A stretch of DNA of 64,000 nt, from the NCBI GenBank assembly GCA_026225945.1, contig JAMJFZ010003721.1, positions 62,001 through 126,000 of the forward strand, written 5' to 3'. The notes beneath the pieces were generated by a model. That model saw only the letters and a program-made list of their open reading frames with translations. It searched no databases and had not been told where the DNA came from. Both the position numbers and the translations under genes were made by a program. Positions 1-11,384 of this stretch are shown piece after piece. The stretch is from Cricetomys ansorgei (taxonomy: Eukaryota; Chordata; Mammalia; Rodentia; Nesomyidae). Within the stretch, counting starts at the first letter, position 1. Each line of letters begins with the position of its first letter.

Positions 1-204
1 CAAAACTTTGTAATAGATAACATAGTATTGTAATTTACAATGTAAAATATGATCGTTAAAGATGTGATGCTTTTTACAGTAAGGTGGTCCCATTGAGTCT
101 CTGGCAGGGGGTTGACCTCCTGTTTGAGCCTTTAGGTTTAAAGCACAGAGAAGTCATAGTCTCCTGGTGAGTTCTGGTTGCTGTCAAGAACATGCTTATA
201 TTTA

Positions 205-505
205 TATGCTATGAATTGGATGTGTCTCCTCAAGGTCATATGCTGAAGCCCTCAATCCGCTGTGCTAATTAAGAATAATTGAGGTCATAGAGGTGAGGTC
301 TTAATCAGTTATGGACAATTTTCTTACAAGAAAGGAAGGCCACTGAGGGGAAATGTGAAATTGGCTTGGGCAAGCCAGGAAGAGAGTCTGGTGGCATTGA
401 GATCATGTGCTGTTGGCCTCAGAGGGGGGGAAAAGTGTCTTTTAAAGCTGCCCAGTCTTGGGCTTTGTTATGGGAAGACTGAAAGTGGACTGATGAACAT
501 GGCAT
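205..505 (+). repeat. Ancient LTR relic (MaLR/MLT-like)
   Basis: The block has the order of landmarks seen in old mammalian MaLR-type LTRs: an opening like 'atgaattggatgtgtctcc', a 'catatgctgaagccct' stretch, a middle with 'gaggtcttaatcagttatgg', and a close like 'gctgcccagtcttgggctttgttatgg'. It is strongly diverged and no terminal dinucleotides are preserved. The exact family is uncertain. The first 200 bases of the window contain nothing I recognise. Confidence 0.4.
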
Positions 506-1606
506 GCCATTCCTCTTTCTAAACCTGATTTTCCTGTTTTTCAATCCTCCAGTCTCTGGTAGTCTGTATAGGAGGATCCCGAGTTCACAGACAGGGGTTC
601 ATGGAACTTGTCTTTTGGATATAGTATACACAGTCTTTCAATAGATTTCTCTTTTATTCCTATTGTCATAATACTCTCTCATGTGATTGGCTGAATAATT
701 TTCAAACCTTTGAAAGATAATTGCCAGGTAATGCAAGGATTATTGTTTGTTTGTTTTTCTATTAGAAGATTAAAATGTAGTTTTTTATATTTATTTATAC
801 AAAAGCAATTAGCAATTGTCTTCTTGCTGACAGATTCCTCAAATGGCAAGGAAATCATTTGTTTTGGCTTTCTACTTTGTTCATTGAGAGTTTACATATT
901 TTTTCCAATTCCTTAAAGAATTTCTAAGTAAGGGATTAGATAAAATGGATTTCCATGCATTTGTACGGTACTCAGTCAACTAAAAACTGAGTTCCTAATA
1001 GCACAAGTCACAGCGATGATTTCTGGGCTTCCTTGTGTTTTAGTGGTTGTATGCATATTGATTTTTGTTCTACAGCCACAACAGAAACAGGGACTTTTTT
1101 ATCTTCATTTTTTTTCCCTCACTACAGCCTTGGAATTCATCAAAGTACCACAAATCATTTTTTGAATAAACATTCTATTTCTTACATTTTAATGGTTTGT
1201 CATATGCCTTTCTGCATGTGAGTCTTACTTCTGTATTCCAGTTTCCACTGTTGTCCATGTTAATTAAATCTTCTAGTTATTTTCCCAGAATCAAATGAGA
1301 CAAAAATAAAGATAGTTTTATATTTTCTGATACAGGGTGAGATTTTAAAAATCATTTGAAAATTGGAAATTTCCTAAAACATATCAAATATTTTCATATA
1401 ACATACAAAATTGTAAAAGTATAATGTACTCTAAATTTCTCATAAATTTCAGTCAATGCTAAATATTCAAGTCAATGAAATACGAAGTTAATTTATTATC
1501 TAAAAGATCATGAATTTTATCAATAGGATAGAAAATTTAATTTGGGAAACTCATTATGCCACAAAATAGCATATTACAATAGTCATATTACATTAAAACT
1601 TTCAGG
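506..1606. other. Unique AT-rich sequence, nothing recognised
   Basis: No splice-bounded coding segment, RNA gene or repeat family could be recognised on either strand. The short ORFs here have no family resemblance. By position this should be intron of Kynu. Confidence 0.5.
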
Positions 1607-1761
1607 AATGAGTGACTTGCTTAGTGATTAAGGGTCCACATTGCTTTTACAAAGTTCCTAAGATCCTTTCCCAACATCCATGATGAATGGCTCAAACTGC
1701 CTGGAACTCCAGCTCTAAGGAATTCAAAGGCCTCTTCTAACATCTGAAGGCACCTTTACTC

Positions 1762-1809
<48 letters not shown>
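1607..1809 (+). repeat. B3 SINE with (CA)n tail
   Basis: A tRNA-derived SINE head (gagtgacttgcttagtgatt, a diverged A box) is followed by the B3-type body 'ctggaactccagctc' and 'ggcctcttctaacatctgaaggcac'. It runs into a perfect (CA)n tract at about 1765-1809. The SINE part is diverged, while the CA tract is long and uninterrupted. Confidence 0.65.
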
Positions 1810-1810
<1 letters not shown>

Positions 1811-1814
1811 GAGT

Positions 1815-2134
1815 TGTTAGTTACTGGGTGGCTTAACAAAGAAGACAAGGAGGCATTTTTTCATAGGTGTAAACCCTTCCAGACCTCAGCAGAATGAACT
1901 TGACCCACCATCCTGGCAAGCTGTGGAACCATGATCATCCCAGTTCATTGTTTTTATTGATACAGAACTCCTCAGGTGTTCTATTAATATCACATGTGGA
2001 CCATAAGCAATCAAACGTTCCCCACATCAAATCCAACACTTCCAGACAGTGCAAAACTTGAAGTCCTCAGAAACTCCTCATCCAACAGTGCACAAAACAA
2101 TTATTTTATACATAACTAAAAACAAACTTCCACA
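1815..2134 (-). repeat. 3' LTR of the 1.8-kb retroelement
   Basis: This copy aligns along its length with 3347-3678. Shared segments include 'gacaaggaggca', 'cagaactcctcaggtgttct' and 'caacagtg'. Divergence by eye is substantial, so the insertion is not recent. Confidence 0.6.
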
Positions 2135-3346
2135 AAATTTCCCTTTTCTGTATAAGACAAAAATATTTGCTTTATCTCTACAACACAATTTAACACTACA
2201 CCAGCAAAATCATTTACAAGAGAAACAATCACCAGGGTTGCTAGTGCACAGGACCTAATGAAACCAGACATCTATCAAGATTTTCACAATGTTTTTGGAC
2301 AGCAGAAAAACATTATCAATGTCCAACTATCTGGAATTCACTCATGATCTTCTGGGCTCCTCCAAAGGGCTTGTGTCTCTTCACTGGTTCTGGCCTCTGT
2401 AGCACACACAGCTTGTCCTCCAGGTTCTGGCTGGCTCCACTCCACTGCTGCTGCTGTTCTTAGTGGTCATCCCATGGTACTGGCATCTCCCAAACGCTGG
2501 AGTCCCTTGCTGCAAATGGGCTGCACTTTTACCAATAGCCTCTCCTAGGCTCTTTTCATGGTACCAAGCCTCAACTCCTCTGTATGACCCTTTCATTCTG
2601 GGCCTTCAACTGCTACCGAAGCTGCACCTTCATCAATTGGCTACCAGCATGATACAACCTTAACCAGTTCTGAAAGACAGCTTCTGAGTGCTGATCTTGA
2701 GGAAACAGTTTCTAGATTTTAAGATAGAGTCTGGTTTTCAGGAAAAACAGCTAGTCCTTCCTTGTTTGCAGGAAGGGTTCCCTCATTGGTGAGTTCTTAT
2801 CACTATCACCAGTATCTGGACTGCTTGTAGTCAGATTTGTAGGGAATGGGGGAGAAAAAATTGTTCAGTTTAACCAAGCAGCTTTTTGGCTCTAAGCTAG
2901 GCTTCCACAACAGCAGGTGGTCCTGGGCCAGGCAGGAAGAATCTGTGAAACATTCTGGCAGTTTGTTTTTTTTTTTCACCACCACTAAGGGGAAACATAC
3001 AACTCCTTCCATAGATCTGGAACATGATCAGGAAAAGCAGTTAGAACCTTGCTGCTCTCAGCTGAACTTTGTTTTCACCATAAATGTTCATCCAAAACAT
3101 TTGGCCAAAACATTTGTCTGAACATGGCTCTCACCTAAGAGCTTCTTCCTCATTTACAACTTTCATTTAAAGAGCCTTCCTTTTATTAATACCTTAATCT
3201 TGTCCTCTGGATACTGCTTTGAGAGTACTTTGCTGGATTCTACGAGGTCAGGAGTTTCTCCTCTTCCTTGTCTCCCCATTTGATGAGCTCGCATGATGTT
3301 GTGCGCTTCTTTACTTTCTGCTACCATGTTGAGTGCCATGTTTAGT

Positions 3347-3678
3347 TGTTAGGTTGCTGTGGCAGCTCAGTAAACAGGACAAGGAGGCACGTTCGCTTTC
3401 ATGGGTGCAAATCCTTCCAGACCTCTGTAGAGTGAACCACTAGCCTGGCCAGTGCCACACTGGACAGTGGAATCCAGAGTATCTGAGCTCAGGTGTTTTT
3501 ATTCATTCAGAACTCCTCAGGTGTTCTACTGGTAGCACATGCAGATCATGACCAATCAAATATCCCCCACATAAATTTAACACCTGTAGATAATACAGAA
3601 ACGCCAAAACCTAGGCAGCTCCTCACCTACAACAGTGTACATAACAATTTTATACATTAATTAAAAAGTAACAACACA
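3347..3678 (-). repeat. 5' LTR of the 1.8-kb retroelement
   Basis: This is the partner of 1815-2134. On the minus strand it carries 'gaatgaataaaaacacc', containing AATAAA, and a TG start and CA end. The next bases on the minus strand lead into the primer-site-like TGGTAGCAGA. Confidence 0.6.
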
Positions 3679-3702
3679 ATGCACACATACATGTGTGCTA
3701 GA

Positions 3703-3706
<4 letters not shown>

Positions 3707-3748
<42 letters not shown>
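3707..3748. repeat. (CA)n microsatellite
   Basis: About 21 uninterrupted CA units lie between the two-LTR element and the MaLR-like LTR. Confidence 0.95.
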
Positions 3749-3749
<1 letters not shown>

Positions 3750-3750
<1 letters not shown>

Positions 3751-4080
3751 AGTCTTAGTTACTGTTCTATTGCTCTGAGGAAACACCATAGAGAAGGCAA
3801 CTTATAAAAGAAAGCATTGAATTGGGGGCTTGATTACAGTTTCAGAAGATGAGTCCATGATCATCATGGCAGGGATGATGGTGGCAGGCAGGCATGGTGC
3901 TGGAATAGTAGTTGAACGGTTATATGGTGATTGGCAGGCCATAGACAGGAAGAGATGCACCTGCCAAAGGCTTTCAAAACTTCAAATCCCACCCTCAGTG
4001 ACAAACCTCCTCCAACAAGACCAAACATACTCCAACAAGTATGTTGATTCTTCTTAAACAGTTCACCAGCTGGGCAACAA
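3750..4080 (-). repeat. MaLR-like rodent LTR, antisense
   Basis: This matches a very common rodent repeat pattern: 'ttagttactgttctattgctctgaggaaacacca', 'gcttgattacagtttcagaagatgagtcca', then 'cctcctccaacaagaccaaac'. In the minus orientation it would end in an ACTAAGACA-type terminus, as MaLR LTRs do. The exact subfamily is not assigned. Confidence 0.6.
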
Positions 4081-4085
4081 AAATT

Positions 4086-4115
4086 TATGTATATGTATGT
4101 ATGTATGTATGTATG

Positions 4116-4155
<40 letters not shown>
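4086..4155. repeat. (TATG)n(TG)n compound microsatellite
   Basis: TATG units lead into an uninterrupted TG tract. It abuts the MaLR-like LTR. The following 4156-4530 contains a short CA run and nothing else recognised. Confidence 0.9.
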
Positions 4156-4156
<1 letters not shown>

Positions 4157-4530
4157 ATGAACTTATCAGACCATTCTTATTCCAACACACAGATACACAC
4201 ACACATTTACAATGATAAAACTTTTTTCATTTGTTTTTTTAGTCAAGCAAATTTAGGATGCAGACTTTTTGACCATAAACTCAGGTCCCCACACCTCCTC
4301 CTTGGTCTCTGCACCATCCCAGTCTTTATTCAAATAGATCACCAAGGATTAAACTGAAGCAATCCTTTTAATGCTTTACACTAATCATCTAAATGAGAAT
4401 GAATGTTTATTGTGTAATGATATTAAAGTATTCATTTTGATTTTTAAAAATATTATTTGATTGTAAATTAATCAAATGTACTTTTCCTCTTATAAGATGA
4501 TAAATAGGGGTTTAAAAATTTCTAAGATGG

Positions 4531-4715
4531 TGAGCATGCTTATAATCCTGGCACTCAAGAGGCAAAGGCAAGTGTTCCAAGATAGCCTGGATTGTAGATA
4601 AAGACTGTTAAAAACAAGCAGATACTCTAGAAGGCCTGGGGTACAACTTAGTGGAGAAACAACTGCTTATTGTGATTAAGGAACTAGGGTCCATCCCTAG
4701 TACTACAAAATAGAG
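4531..4715 (+). repeat. B1-ID composite SINE
   Basis: A B1-like left part (gcttataatcctggcactc, gaggcaaaggcaag) is followed by an ID-like right part (ggcctggggtacaacttagtgg ending in ccatccctagtactac). The order B1 then ID with an A-rich tail matches rodent B1-ID composites. It is considerably diverged. Confidence 0.6.
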
Positions 4716-4740
4716 AATTAAATGAAATAATTGAAGGATA

Positions 4741-4813
4741 TATCTACATATCTCTCTCTATATATATATAATATATATTTAGCATATACATATATATATA
4801 TATATATATATAT
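4741..4813. repeat. (TA)n-rich microsatellite
   Basis: A CT run passes into imperfect TA repeats and ends in a perfect TA tract. It is likely the expanded tail region of the preceding SINE. Confidence 0.85.
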
Positions 4814-5109
4814 TACTTTTATGGATTACCTTAGAAAATCAAATTGTTAGTCAATGGGATCTATAACTTTATAATTAAACTATATCTTCACAATTCTTTT
4901 GAAAAATATTCACTGTGTTTTGTACTTACCTACAATGTCCTTCATAAGGCCTACAATACACTCATCCCCTATAATCCAAGGACGTCTTCCTATATCATGA
5001 CCATAGGCTCCCCTGTAATTGAAAAGGGATATAAACATTTCTTAGGTGTGTGGTAGTGATGGTGGGGTGTGTGTGTGTGCTTTTGTTTCAAATATTAGCA
5101 AGGACAATA

Positions 5110-5460
5110 TTTCTGTGTGTTTTAGTCTACAGTTAACATATCTTCCACAGGCTCATGTGCCAGAACACATGTTCCCATGTTGTTGGCCCTGTTTCGGGAA
5201 GTAATAGAACCTTTAAGAGATAGAGCCTAGCTGGATGAAGTGGGTAACTAGGGGGTAAAACTGAGGTTTTTAGGTCTGTCCTATGTCCTACTTTTATTCC
5301 ATATCCACCCAGATGTGAACAAACAGCCTCATATTCCTGCCACAGTAGCTGAGAGCTACAAATACTGTCACGCAGTGATGTACGGATGTAGGTAGCTACA
5401 TCCCTACCATGATGGACTGTATCCTCGAACCATAAGTCATAATTGTTAATTTAAGGTTCA
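5110..5460 (+). repeat. MaLR-like rodent LTR
   Basis: Landmarks include 'cacaggctcatgtgcc', 'tgttggccctgtttcgggaagt', 'tagagcctagctggatgaagtgggt' and 'ccatgatggactgtatcc'. These follow the order of the common rodent MaLR-like LTR. It is diverged and loses similarity after about 5440. Confidence 0.55.
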
Positions 5461-5464
5461 GCCG

Positions 5465-5800
5465 CTTAACGAGAGTCCAGCATTGAATTTTCCAATGCTC
5501 TTTATTAATCACAAACCATGTCAAATCTCAGGGAATTCCAGACTCAAGCCGCTAGCCAGAGAGCTCACTCCAAGGCTTCTTCACCCCATCCTCTCCTCTT
5601 GGTTCTCCTCCTACTCCTGTTACACCTCCTCCTCCTCCTGGCTCCTTCCTTGCTCCACCCCTCCATCCCCAGATGTTTCTCCTCCTGTTTTCAGACAGAC
5701 CCTCAATCAACAAAATAACAGGAATGTCCTGTTGGGGGTGGAAGCTGTGGATAGCACAGAGGTGTAAACAAGTAAAAGACTAATCGTAACTAAAATATTA
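5465..5800 (-). repeat. Possible LTR relic
   Basis: On the minus strand there is an AATAAAGAG polyadenylation-like signal near 5500, preceded by a purine-rich (gga/gag) U3-like stretch of about 150 bp. The plus-strand ORFs here (94 and 66 aa) are translations of the pyrimidine-rich tract and are not genes. Family unknown. Confidence 0.3.
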
Positions 5801-8549
5801 TCCACAACTAAACATACCACAACACATAATGAATCTTTTCCTCTTCAAGTTGACTCTTCACAGGTGACTGGTCACAGTGACAAGACAAGTAACTAATGTA
5901 TATGCCTTTGTTATATTTAGGTAATTATATTAAAGTATCACATTTTAAAATCAAGAAGTGATACCTGGGTAGTGTATGTTTAAGATTCATCATTCATTTA
6001 TAACTTGTATTTCTTGACTGTCATGGGAAGGGAGATTATCCATGTGATGTTTCACTTTTTTTAAACACTTTCTAGTGTAAGCAATTTTTCCTCTTTATTT
6101 TGAAATTTCCTAGACTGTTACAACAGTCTACATAACATACTTGCAGCTTACAGTAAAAGCTATACAAGAATACACATACTATTCTGCTTGGGGGGCCTAA
6201 TTTACAATGAGATAGAAATACATAAAATGACTATACTTGTGGTGATACTTCATGTAAATAATAAAATTTACTAACAATCAAAATCAACACTACATTTTCA
6301 TCTATTTTCTAGCAATTGACCTCTCATATCCCAGCTCAATTTTATTATTGCAGTAAATTTCCTAGCAGGTTTTGTGGGGGTGGAGGATACAGAAAATATG
6401 AAAGAATACTTCAGGATTAAAATTTCCCAACAAATGAAAATACGGAGGATGTTGAATCAAAGTATATGGAGAAGCATCTAGCATGCTGTTTTTTGCTCAT
6501 GTCTCCCATAACTCTGAAATGGATGGGTCTTAATCTGATACCTTGTAGACTAGGAAATATGGCTTATGCATATGCTCTGCATCTAAGGGAAGTCAAGGCT
6601 CATGGCCACCCACTGAAATCCTGTCATCTGTCAATGGTGAGCTAAGATGCCTTCACATTTGATGCCACACTACCCAAAAACATTGTGAATGTTTGACATT
6701 TGTCTTTGATCAGATAGCTTGAGTCAATGTCAGGTCTCTACTGGAAGGAAACAACATTTATTAGAAACTTCCAGGGGCTAATCTTCCACATCTATAAAAG
6801 TGAATAAAGGGGTGGCAATATGTTCCTTAAAGGTTTGGCAGAAAAAGTAAATGAGATAGCATATAAAAGAGATGGATGCACAATATTCCTTTGCTGACTC
6901 ATCTCTCCTAATGTAAATCTAATGCTAAACTGCCTTCATCAACCTGTGGTCCGTAACAGGGATTTTTAAGCTAATATTTCCATTACCATACAAACCGAGA
7001 TCAAGGAGGAGGACTTTCTGTGTGAATAAGAACTGCTAAGAACTGGGAGGAAGAAAAGAGCAACTCAATTGCTAGTTATTATTATTCATACTATTATTAG
7101 ATAGCCTGCAGCTTGCCTCTCCCAGTATAAATGTTAAAGACAAAAATCATTATCATTAAATGGTAGTTAAAGGCAGATACTTGGATCTTTTTTTATTTTA
7201 ATCACATAGAGCTCTCTGGCCTTTGCTGATAGCACAATATATCTTATTACATCTAGGTAGTAAAATGCTATGTTCTGCCTCAGAGAATTTATATCTCAAA
7301 ATATTATGCCACCTACTTTTCACTCTGGTAGACACCACGGTAATAATCTTTAGGGATATGTTTCTCACTGCAATGCTTTTGGTATCTCCTTCTCCTTAAA
7401 ATATTACACACCACAGCTACTTCCTCATTTTGTCAGTCCACTAGCCTGGGGTAGTGAAATGTATTTAGAACATTGTATTCAAATAAACCCAAAGTAAAGT
7501 GGCCTGTCATTAGGAAGAATTGATGTAAATTAAAGTACAGTTATAAACAAATGAGCTAGAGTTGAGAAAGATACTAGATTTCTTTCATTCAAAGTTGCTT
7601 AAAATAAACTTAGCATAGCTGCAATTCTTACAAATGTTGGAAAAGAAATATGAAGAGTTAACCCATTACCATACCATTAATCATTGCCAGGAGTGAAGTG
7701 TATTGTGAGGTGGCTATGAGCAATATTTGCTCATGAAATAGATTCCAGGATATAAAATCTAATTAGGAAGTTAATAGAAACTTGGATTCTCTTTAAAATA
7801 GAACCATATTTTACCCATCGTACAAAATGAGAAGTGCCCTATTTAGAAAGCTTTCCTCATAAGTAATAAATAAAATTTCACAGCCTTCGTTAATTAAACA
7901 CAATTTTATCTGTGAACCAATTGATGACTAACTAACAATGATGCTGAAATCTGTATTTTCTTACTCATATGCCCCTCTTTTACTTAAAGGAAGGAATTCA
8001 TAATTAAATAAAACTATCATAGGGATATTCAGGTGAAAACTTCTCTGGTCTATTTCATCATCTCACTGTCCACAAGCACATTCCCATCTAAATCATTGCC
8101 TGTCAGCCTGCTGAAATGTTTCAGAAGTATAAATTGATGAAACACTTTTTTAAAATTAATTCTACATGAGTTGTCAATGTTTTACAAAAGTCCCTCTGAA
8201 GGAAGAACCACAGCAGGTATAATTATTCTTGTGAAGAACAGAAGACATCATCTATGTACCAGATTTAAGAATGGAAATGACTTAAATACCATGGTTATAT
8301 GTTCTGTCTTTGGGACTTAATGTCTGTTTCTCAATCTACAATATGGTTTTAGGACTGAAGTTTTTGCCTTCTAACTGGAGTTTACCATTTTGATTTTTAA
8401 CTCGTATTACTTTCCTTTGAATAATGCAGAAATATTTAATTTAATATAAAGCATTCCCCTCAAATATTAGAAGCTGATAGCCTATCCTTTCTCACATACC
8501 ATAGAGATGAAGAATATTACTATTTCTTACTATTATAGGATATTTTTCT
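5801..8549. other. Mostly unique intronic sequence
   Basis: AT-rich sequence with no recognisable exon. A MIR-like fragment lies at about 6735-6875. No RNA gene or mobile element was recognised in the rest. Confidence 0.5.
6735..6875 (+). repeat. MIR-like ancient SINE fragment
   Basis: The stretch around 'cttccacatctataaaagtg' followed by 'taaatgagatagcatataaa' has the order of the MIR 3' half (splice-like 'cctcatctgtaaaatg' region, then 'attaaatgagataatgc'). It is heavily diverged. Confidence 0.4.
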
Positions 8550-8665
8550 TCATTTTTTGAGAACAGATCTTGCTCTATACGCAAGGGTATCTCAAATAAA
8601 CAATTTTCCTGCTTCAGTCTCCTGAGTGCTGGGATACTAGGTATATGATACCATGTTCAGAATTA
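8550..8665 (-). repeat. B1-type SINE, antisense
   Basis: A 'tttttgagaacagatcttgctctat' head, then 'cctgcttcagtctcctgagtgctgggat', is the reverse complement of an older B1 (7SL-derived) element. Confidence 0.7.
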
Positions 8666-9039
8666 TAGTAACTTTTTATTGATAATTATTAAATAGCAAA
8701 TGAGTCTGTCTACATTACATTTCTATTTCAAAATATAAGAATTTCCTAAACAATTGCATTTGACAGATTAAGTATATTAAATTATAAATTAAACTGTTCA
8801 GATAAATTTTAGAAATTACATAAATGAAAATCAAATTGCAAAGTAACAATAATAAGGACTTTTTAAAGCAAACACAAAAGTAAGAGCTTTTATTAAAATT
8901 TAGGGAGAGTAAAATTTTTCCTTAAATAAATGGAAATTGTAGAAGAAATAATTTGGATACAGGTAGAGCCTAGATATATTTCTTTAGAAGTAATAAGTTA
9001 AAACTTAAGACACCAGTATGATTGTAATACAGCATTTAC

Positions 9040-9245
9040 ACAGTGATTTACATCATGTGAGCAGAGACTTGATGAATAGGACTCACAGCCTTATAAAAGA
9101 TGTGATTAAGGCAGGTATATCATGCATTGCCTGTGATGTGGCAATAAGCAGCATTTGGGAAGCAGATAGCAGCCTTCAGTAAGTACCATGTCTTCTCATA
9201 CTTTAATTTTGCAGAATTGTGAGAAAATACATTTCTGTTCTCCAT
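9040..9245 (+). repeat. Ancient LTR relic (MaLR/MLT-like)
   Basis: 'actcacagccttataaaag', 'agcagccttcag' and 'gcagaattgtgagaaaatacatttctgtt' are the 3' landmarks of the same old LTR class as at 205-505. Confidence 0.4.
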
Positions 9246-9514
9246 AAGTTTTCCAGTCTTTGCTATTTCATTATTTTAGGACTTTTATAAATCCAAGCAC
9301 TAAAAACCTCTAAGTGTTTTGATCCTTGATTTTTCTTTTTTAGCATTAGTAATCAAACGTGGGATTCATAAATTACAAGGTCAGAATTACATTCAGAAGT
9401 GGCTTATGCTATAGATAAATAGGCAGGATGTGTGCAGTGAACTACAAAAGAGAAGAGTATGACATTTTCTACTTTGATACCCATATCCCTGATTGATATC
9501 TCACTTTGTCAAAG

Positions 9515-9620
9515 TATATTGATACTTTCAATACTTTTTAAGATTATGCTTTTTAACAATGTCTTTATATTGATACTTTCAATACTTTTGTTAAGATTAT
9601 GCTTTTTAACAATGTCTTTA
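9515..9620 (+). repeat. 53-bp near-perfect tandem duplication
   Basis: Two adjacent 53-bp units (9515-9567 and 9568-9620) both contain 'gatactttcaatactttt' and 'agattatgctttttaacaat'. They differ by only a few positions. The ORF across it is a by-product of the duplication. Confidence 0.9.
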
Positions 9621-9749
9621 TCAATGAATGACACAACACACTTTAATTCATATTAGACTATTCAGTAAATTTGAAGCTTTCATAACAAAAGAAACTATCA
9701 GTCACTGGGACTGGCAGCATAATTAAACACTCCTCAAAGTAAACCCACC

Positions 9750-10070
9750 CAAGTCTGCTAATCAATAAATGTGGTAGTGAACTGAACACATAGTTCTCAA
9801 AAGAAGAAACATAAAGAGCCAACAAATATTTTTAAAACTGTTTCAAATACTCATCTGTCAGGGGAATGCTAATAAAAGGTACTTTGAGATTTCATCTCAT
9901 CCAGTCAGAATACCATCATAAAGAAGATAAATGGTAATTAACACTAGCAAAGAAGTAGGGAAGTCCTTATTCACTGCTGATGAGCAGGTATTGGGACAGG
10001 CACTATAAACATCAATATAGAAGTTTCTCAGAAAACTGAAAAAAACACTACCATACAACCAGTTATACTC
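9750..10070 (+). mobile_element. L1 ORF2/3' part, left piece of a split copy
   Basis: The sequence follows the end of L1 ORF2: 'tctcaaaagaagaaacataaa', 'actttgagatttcatctcatccagtcagaat', 'agaagtttctcagaaaactg'. It is diverged and non-coding. The continuation of the same L1 appears at 10615-11090. Confidence 0.7.
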
Positions 10071-10079
10071 AGAAGAATG

Positions 10080-10610
10080 GGAGTTAGGATGGATGGATGG
10101 TTTTAAGAACTGAGATGCTGAAAGCAAACAGTTTTTATTTTTGTTCCTGGTTCTGTTGTAGGTAGAGGTCCAAAATTCCAAAGGAGTTCTGGGGTTCCTG
10201 GTCTGTTTTCTCCTTATCTCTTTCCCCCTAAATGAGCGAGCACCCAGCCTAGGAGCTATTCATGAGGATTTCACTGAAACTGAGAGGAGGCCCATGGCCT
10301 CACTCAGCAGGGTACCTTCTCCTTCCTATTGTAAGTCCTTTAAAAGCCCTCAGAGTAGCAGCTAGATGATGTACTCATTCCTGCTGTGTAGAATGTTTGA
10401 CTTTTGTTGTTAAACTTCTTACAATTAATCATATATCTAAAAGTCACCCTCTGTGTTCCATACAATTCATTTTTTAAATTGTGAGCCACTGACTCAGCTC
10501 AAGTTTTATTGTGACCATGAGCTTCTGGCACTCTAACTTCTGAATCAAAGCCCACCTGAGGTGAATGAGAAAGCTTCCATTGAATTCAAAGACTCCCACT
10601 AAACACCATC
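10080..10610. mobile_element. About 530-bp insertion splitting an L1 (possible solo LTR)
   Basis: The L1 on each side is contiguous in the family consensus, so this block was inserted later, or else replaced a small L1 segment. It has no L1, B1 or B3 similarity that I recognise. Its size, mixed composition and the 'cctttaaaag' TATA-like stretch would suit a solo LTR, but no clean TG/CA ends or target-site duplication could be fixed. Confidence 0.4.
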
Positions 10611-10614
10611 TCAA

Positions 10615-11090
10615 TACCATTCATGGATATATATCTAAAAAACTCTGTAGCATATATATGTATATGTTGTATATCCATGTCTATTGCTGTGCTATAGAAA
10701 AGGAACTATGCTAGATTACTATCAAGAGATAATAAGATAATGAAAATGTGGTACATACATACAGTAGAATTTTATTCAGCTATAAAGAAAATGAAATTCT
10801 GAAATTTGTATTAAAATGGTGGATCTAGAGGGATATTACATGAGACAACCTAGACTCAGAAAGAGAAACATTGCACATTCTCTATTATATGAGAACATAC
10901 ATAAACATGAGTATAGATGTAGGTTGTGAAACTAGAAAAGGAACTGTATAGAAGTAAAATGTTTGGGGGATGGGACTAGAATAACAATACATGAGATAAG
11001 AAAGGAGAACAAGTGGAAATAGAATGGAACAAGCCTGGGAGCAGGAGGCCAGTGGAGAGAAGCAGAAGGAGAGCATCAAGAAAAATAAAT
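10615..11090 (+). mobile_element. L1 3' part, right piece of the split copy
   Basis: 'tggatatatatctaaaaaactctg', 'gaaaatgtggtacatacatac', 'attttattcagctataaag' and 'tgaaatttgtattaaaatggtgg' are the L1 ORF2 C-terminus and 3' end in order. An A-rich end lies near 11085. Confidence 0.7.
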
Positions 11091-11384
11091 TTCATATGAA
11101 AATACCACAGTGAAACACCACTTTATATTGTAATTTATTAGGGGAAAAATTAATGTAGCTTATAGCTTTAGTAAGAGCTAAAGTTATGTGTTTTAAGTTT
11201 CATTTACTGTTCGTAGGATTTCTACAATACAAAAAAACAAACAAACAAAAAACAAAAACCAAACCAGATAATCCTGTAATTCCCACTTGTCCAGGGACAG
11301 ATAACTTTCTGGAATAGTAGGTGCTGTTCATGTAAGATAGCAGGCTATGTGCTTTCAATTTCCTAAGCAAGCCTGGATAATCCA

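Larger units (their letters stand above)
1815..3678 (-). mobile_element. Non-autonomous LTR retroelement with both LTRs
   Basis: Two direct repeats of about 320-330 bp (1815-2134 and 3347-3678) flank 1.2 kb of internal DNA. Each begins TG and ends CA. Read on the minus strand, each starts TGTG, has an AATAAA or a diverged form of it at its centre, and ends near CCTAACA. The minus-strand 3' LTR is preceded by a purine run (agaaaagggaaat), a fit for a polypurine tract. TGGTAGCAGA lies about 15-20 bases inside the 5' LTR, resembling an initiator-Met tRNA primer site. No gag, pro or pol similarity is seen in the interior; the 71-aa minus ORF at 2381-2596 is not a known retroviral protein. The family was not identified with confidence (MYSERV-like rodent ERV is possible). 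Both outer flanks are CA microsatellites and no clear target-site duplication is visible. Confidence 0.6.

Noticed and set aside
2381..2663. 71-aa minus and 66-aa plus ORFs as a retroviral protein fragment
   Set aside because: They lie in the interior of the two-LTR element but show no gag, protease or pol motif. Treated as non-coding interior.
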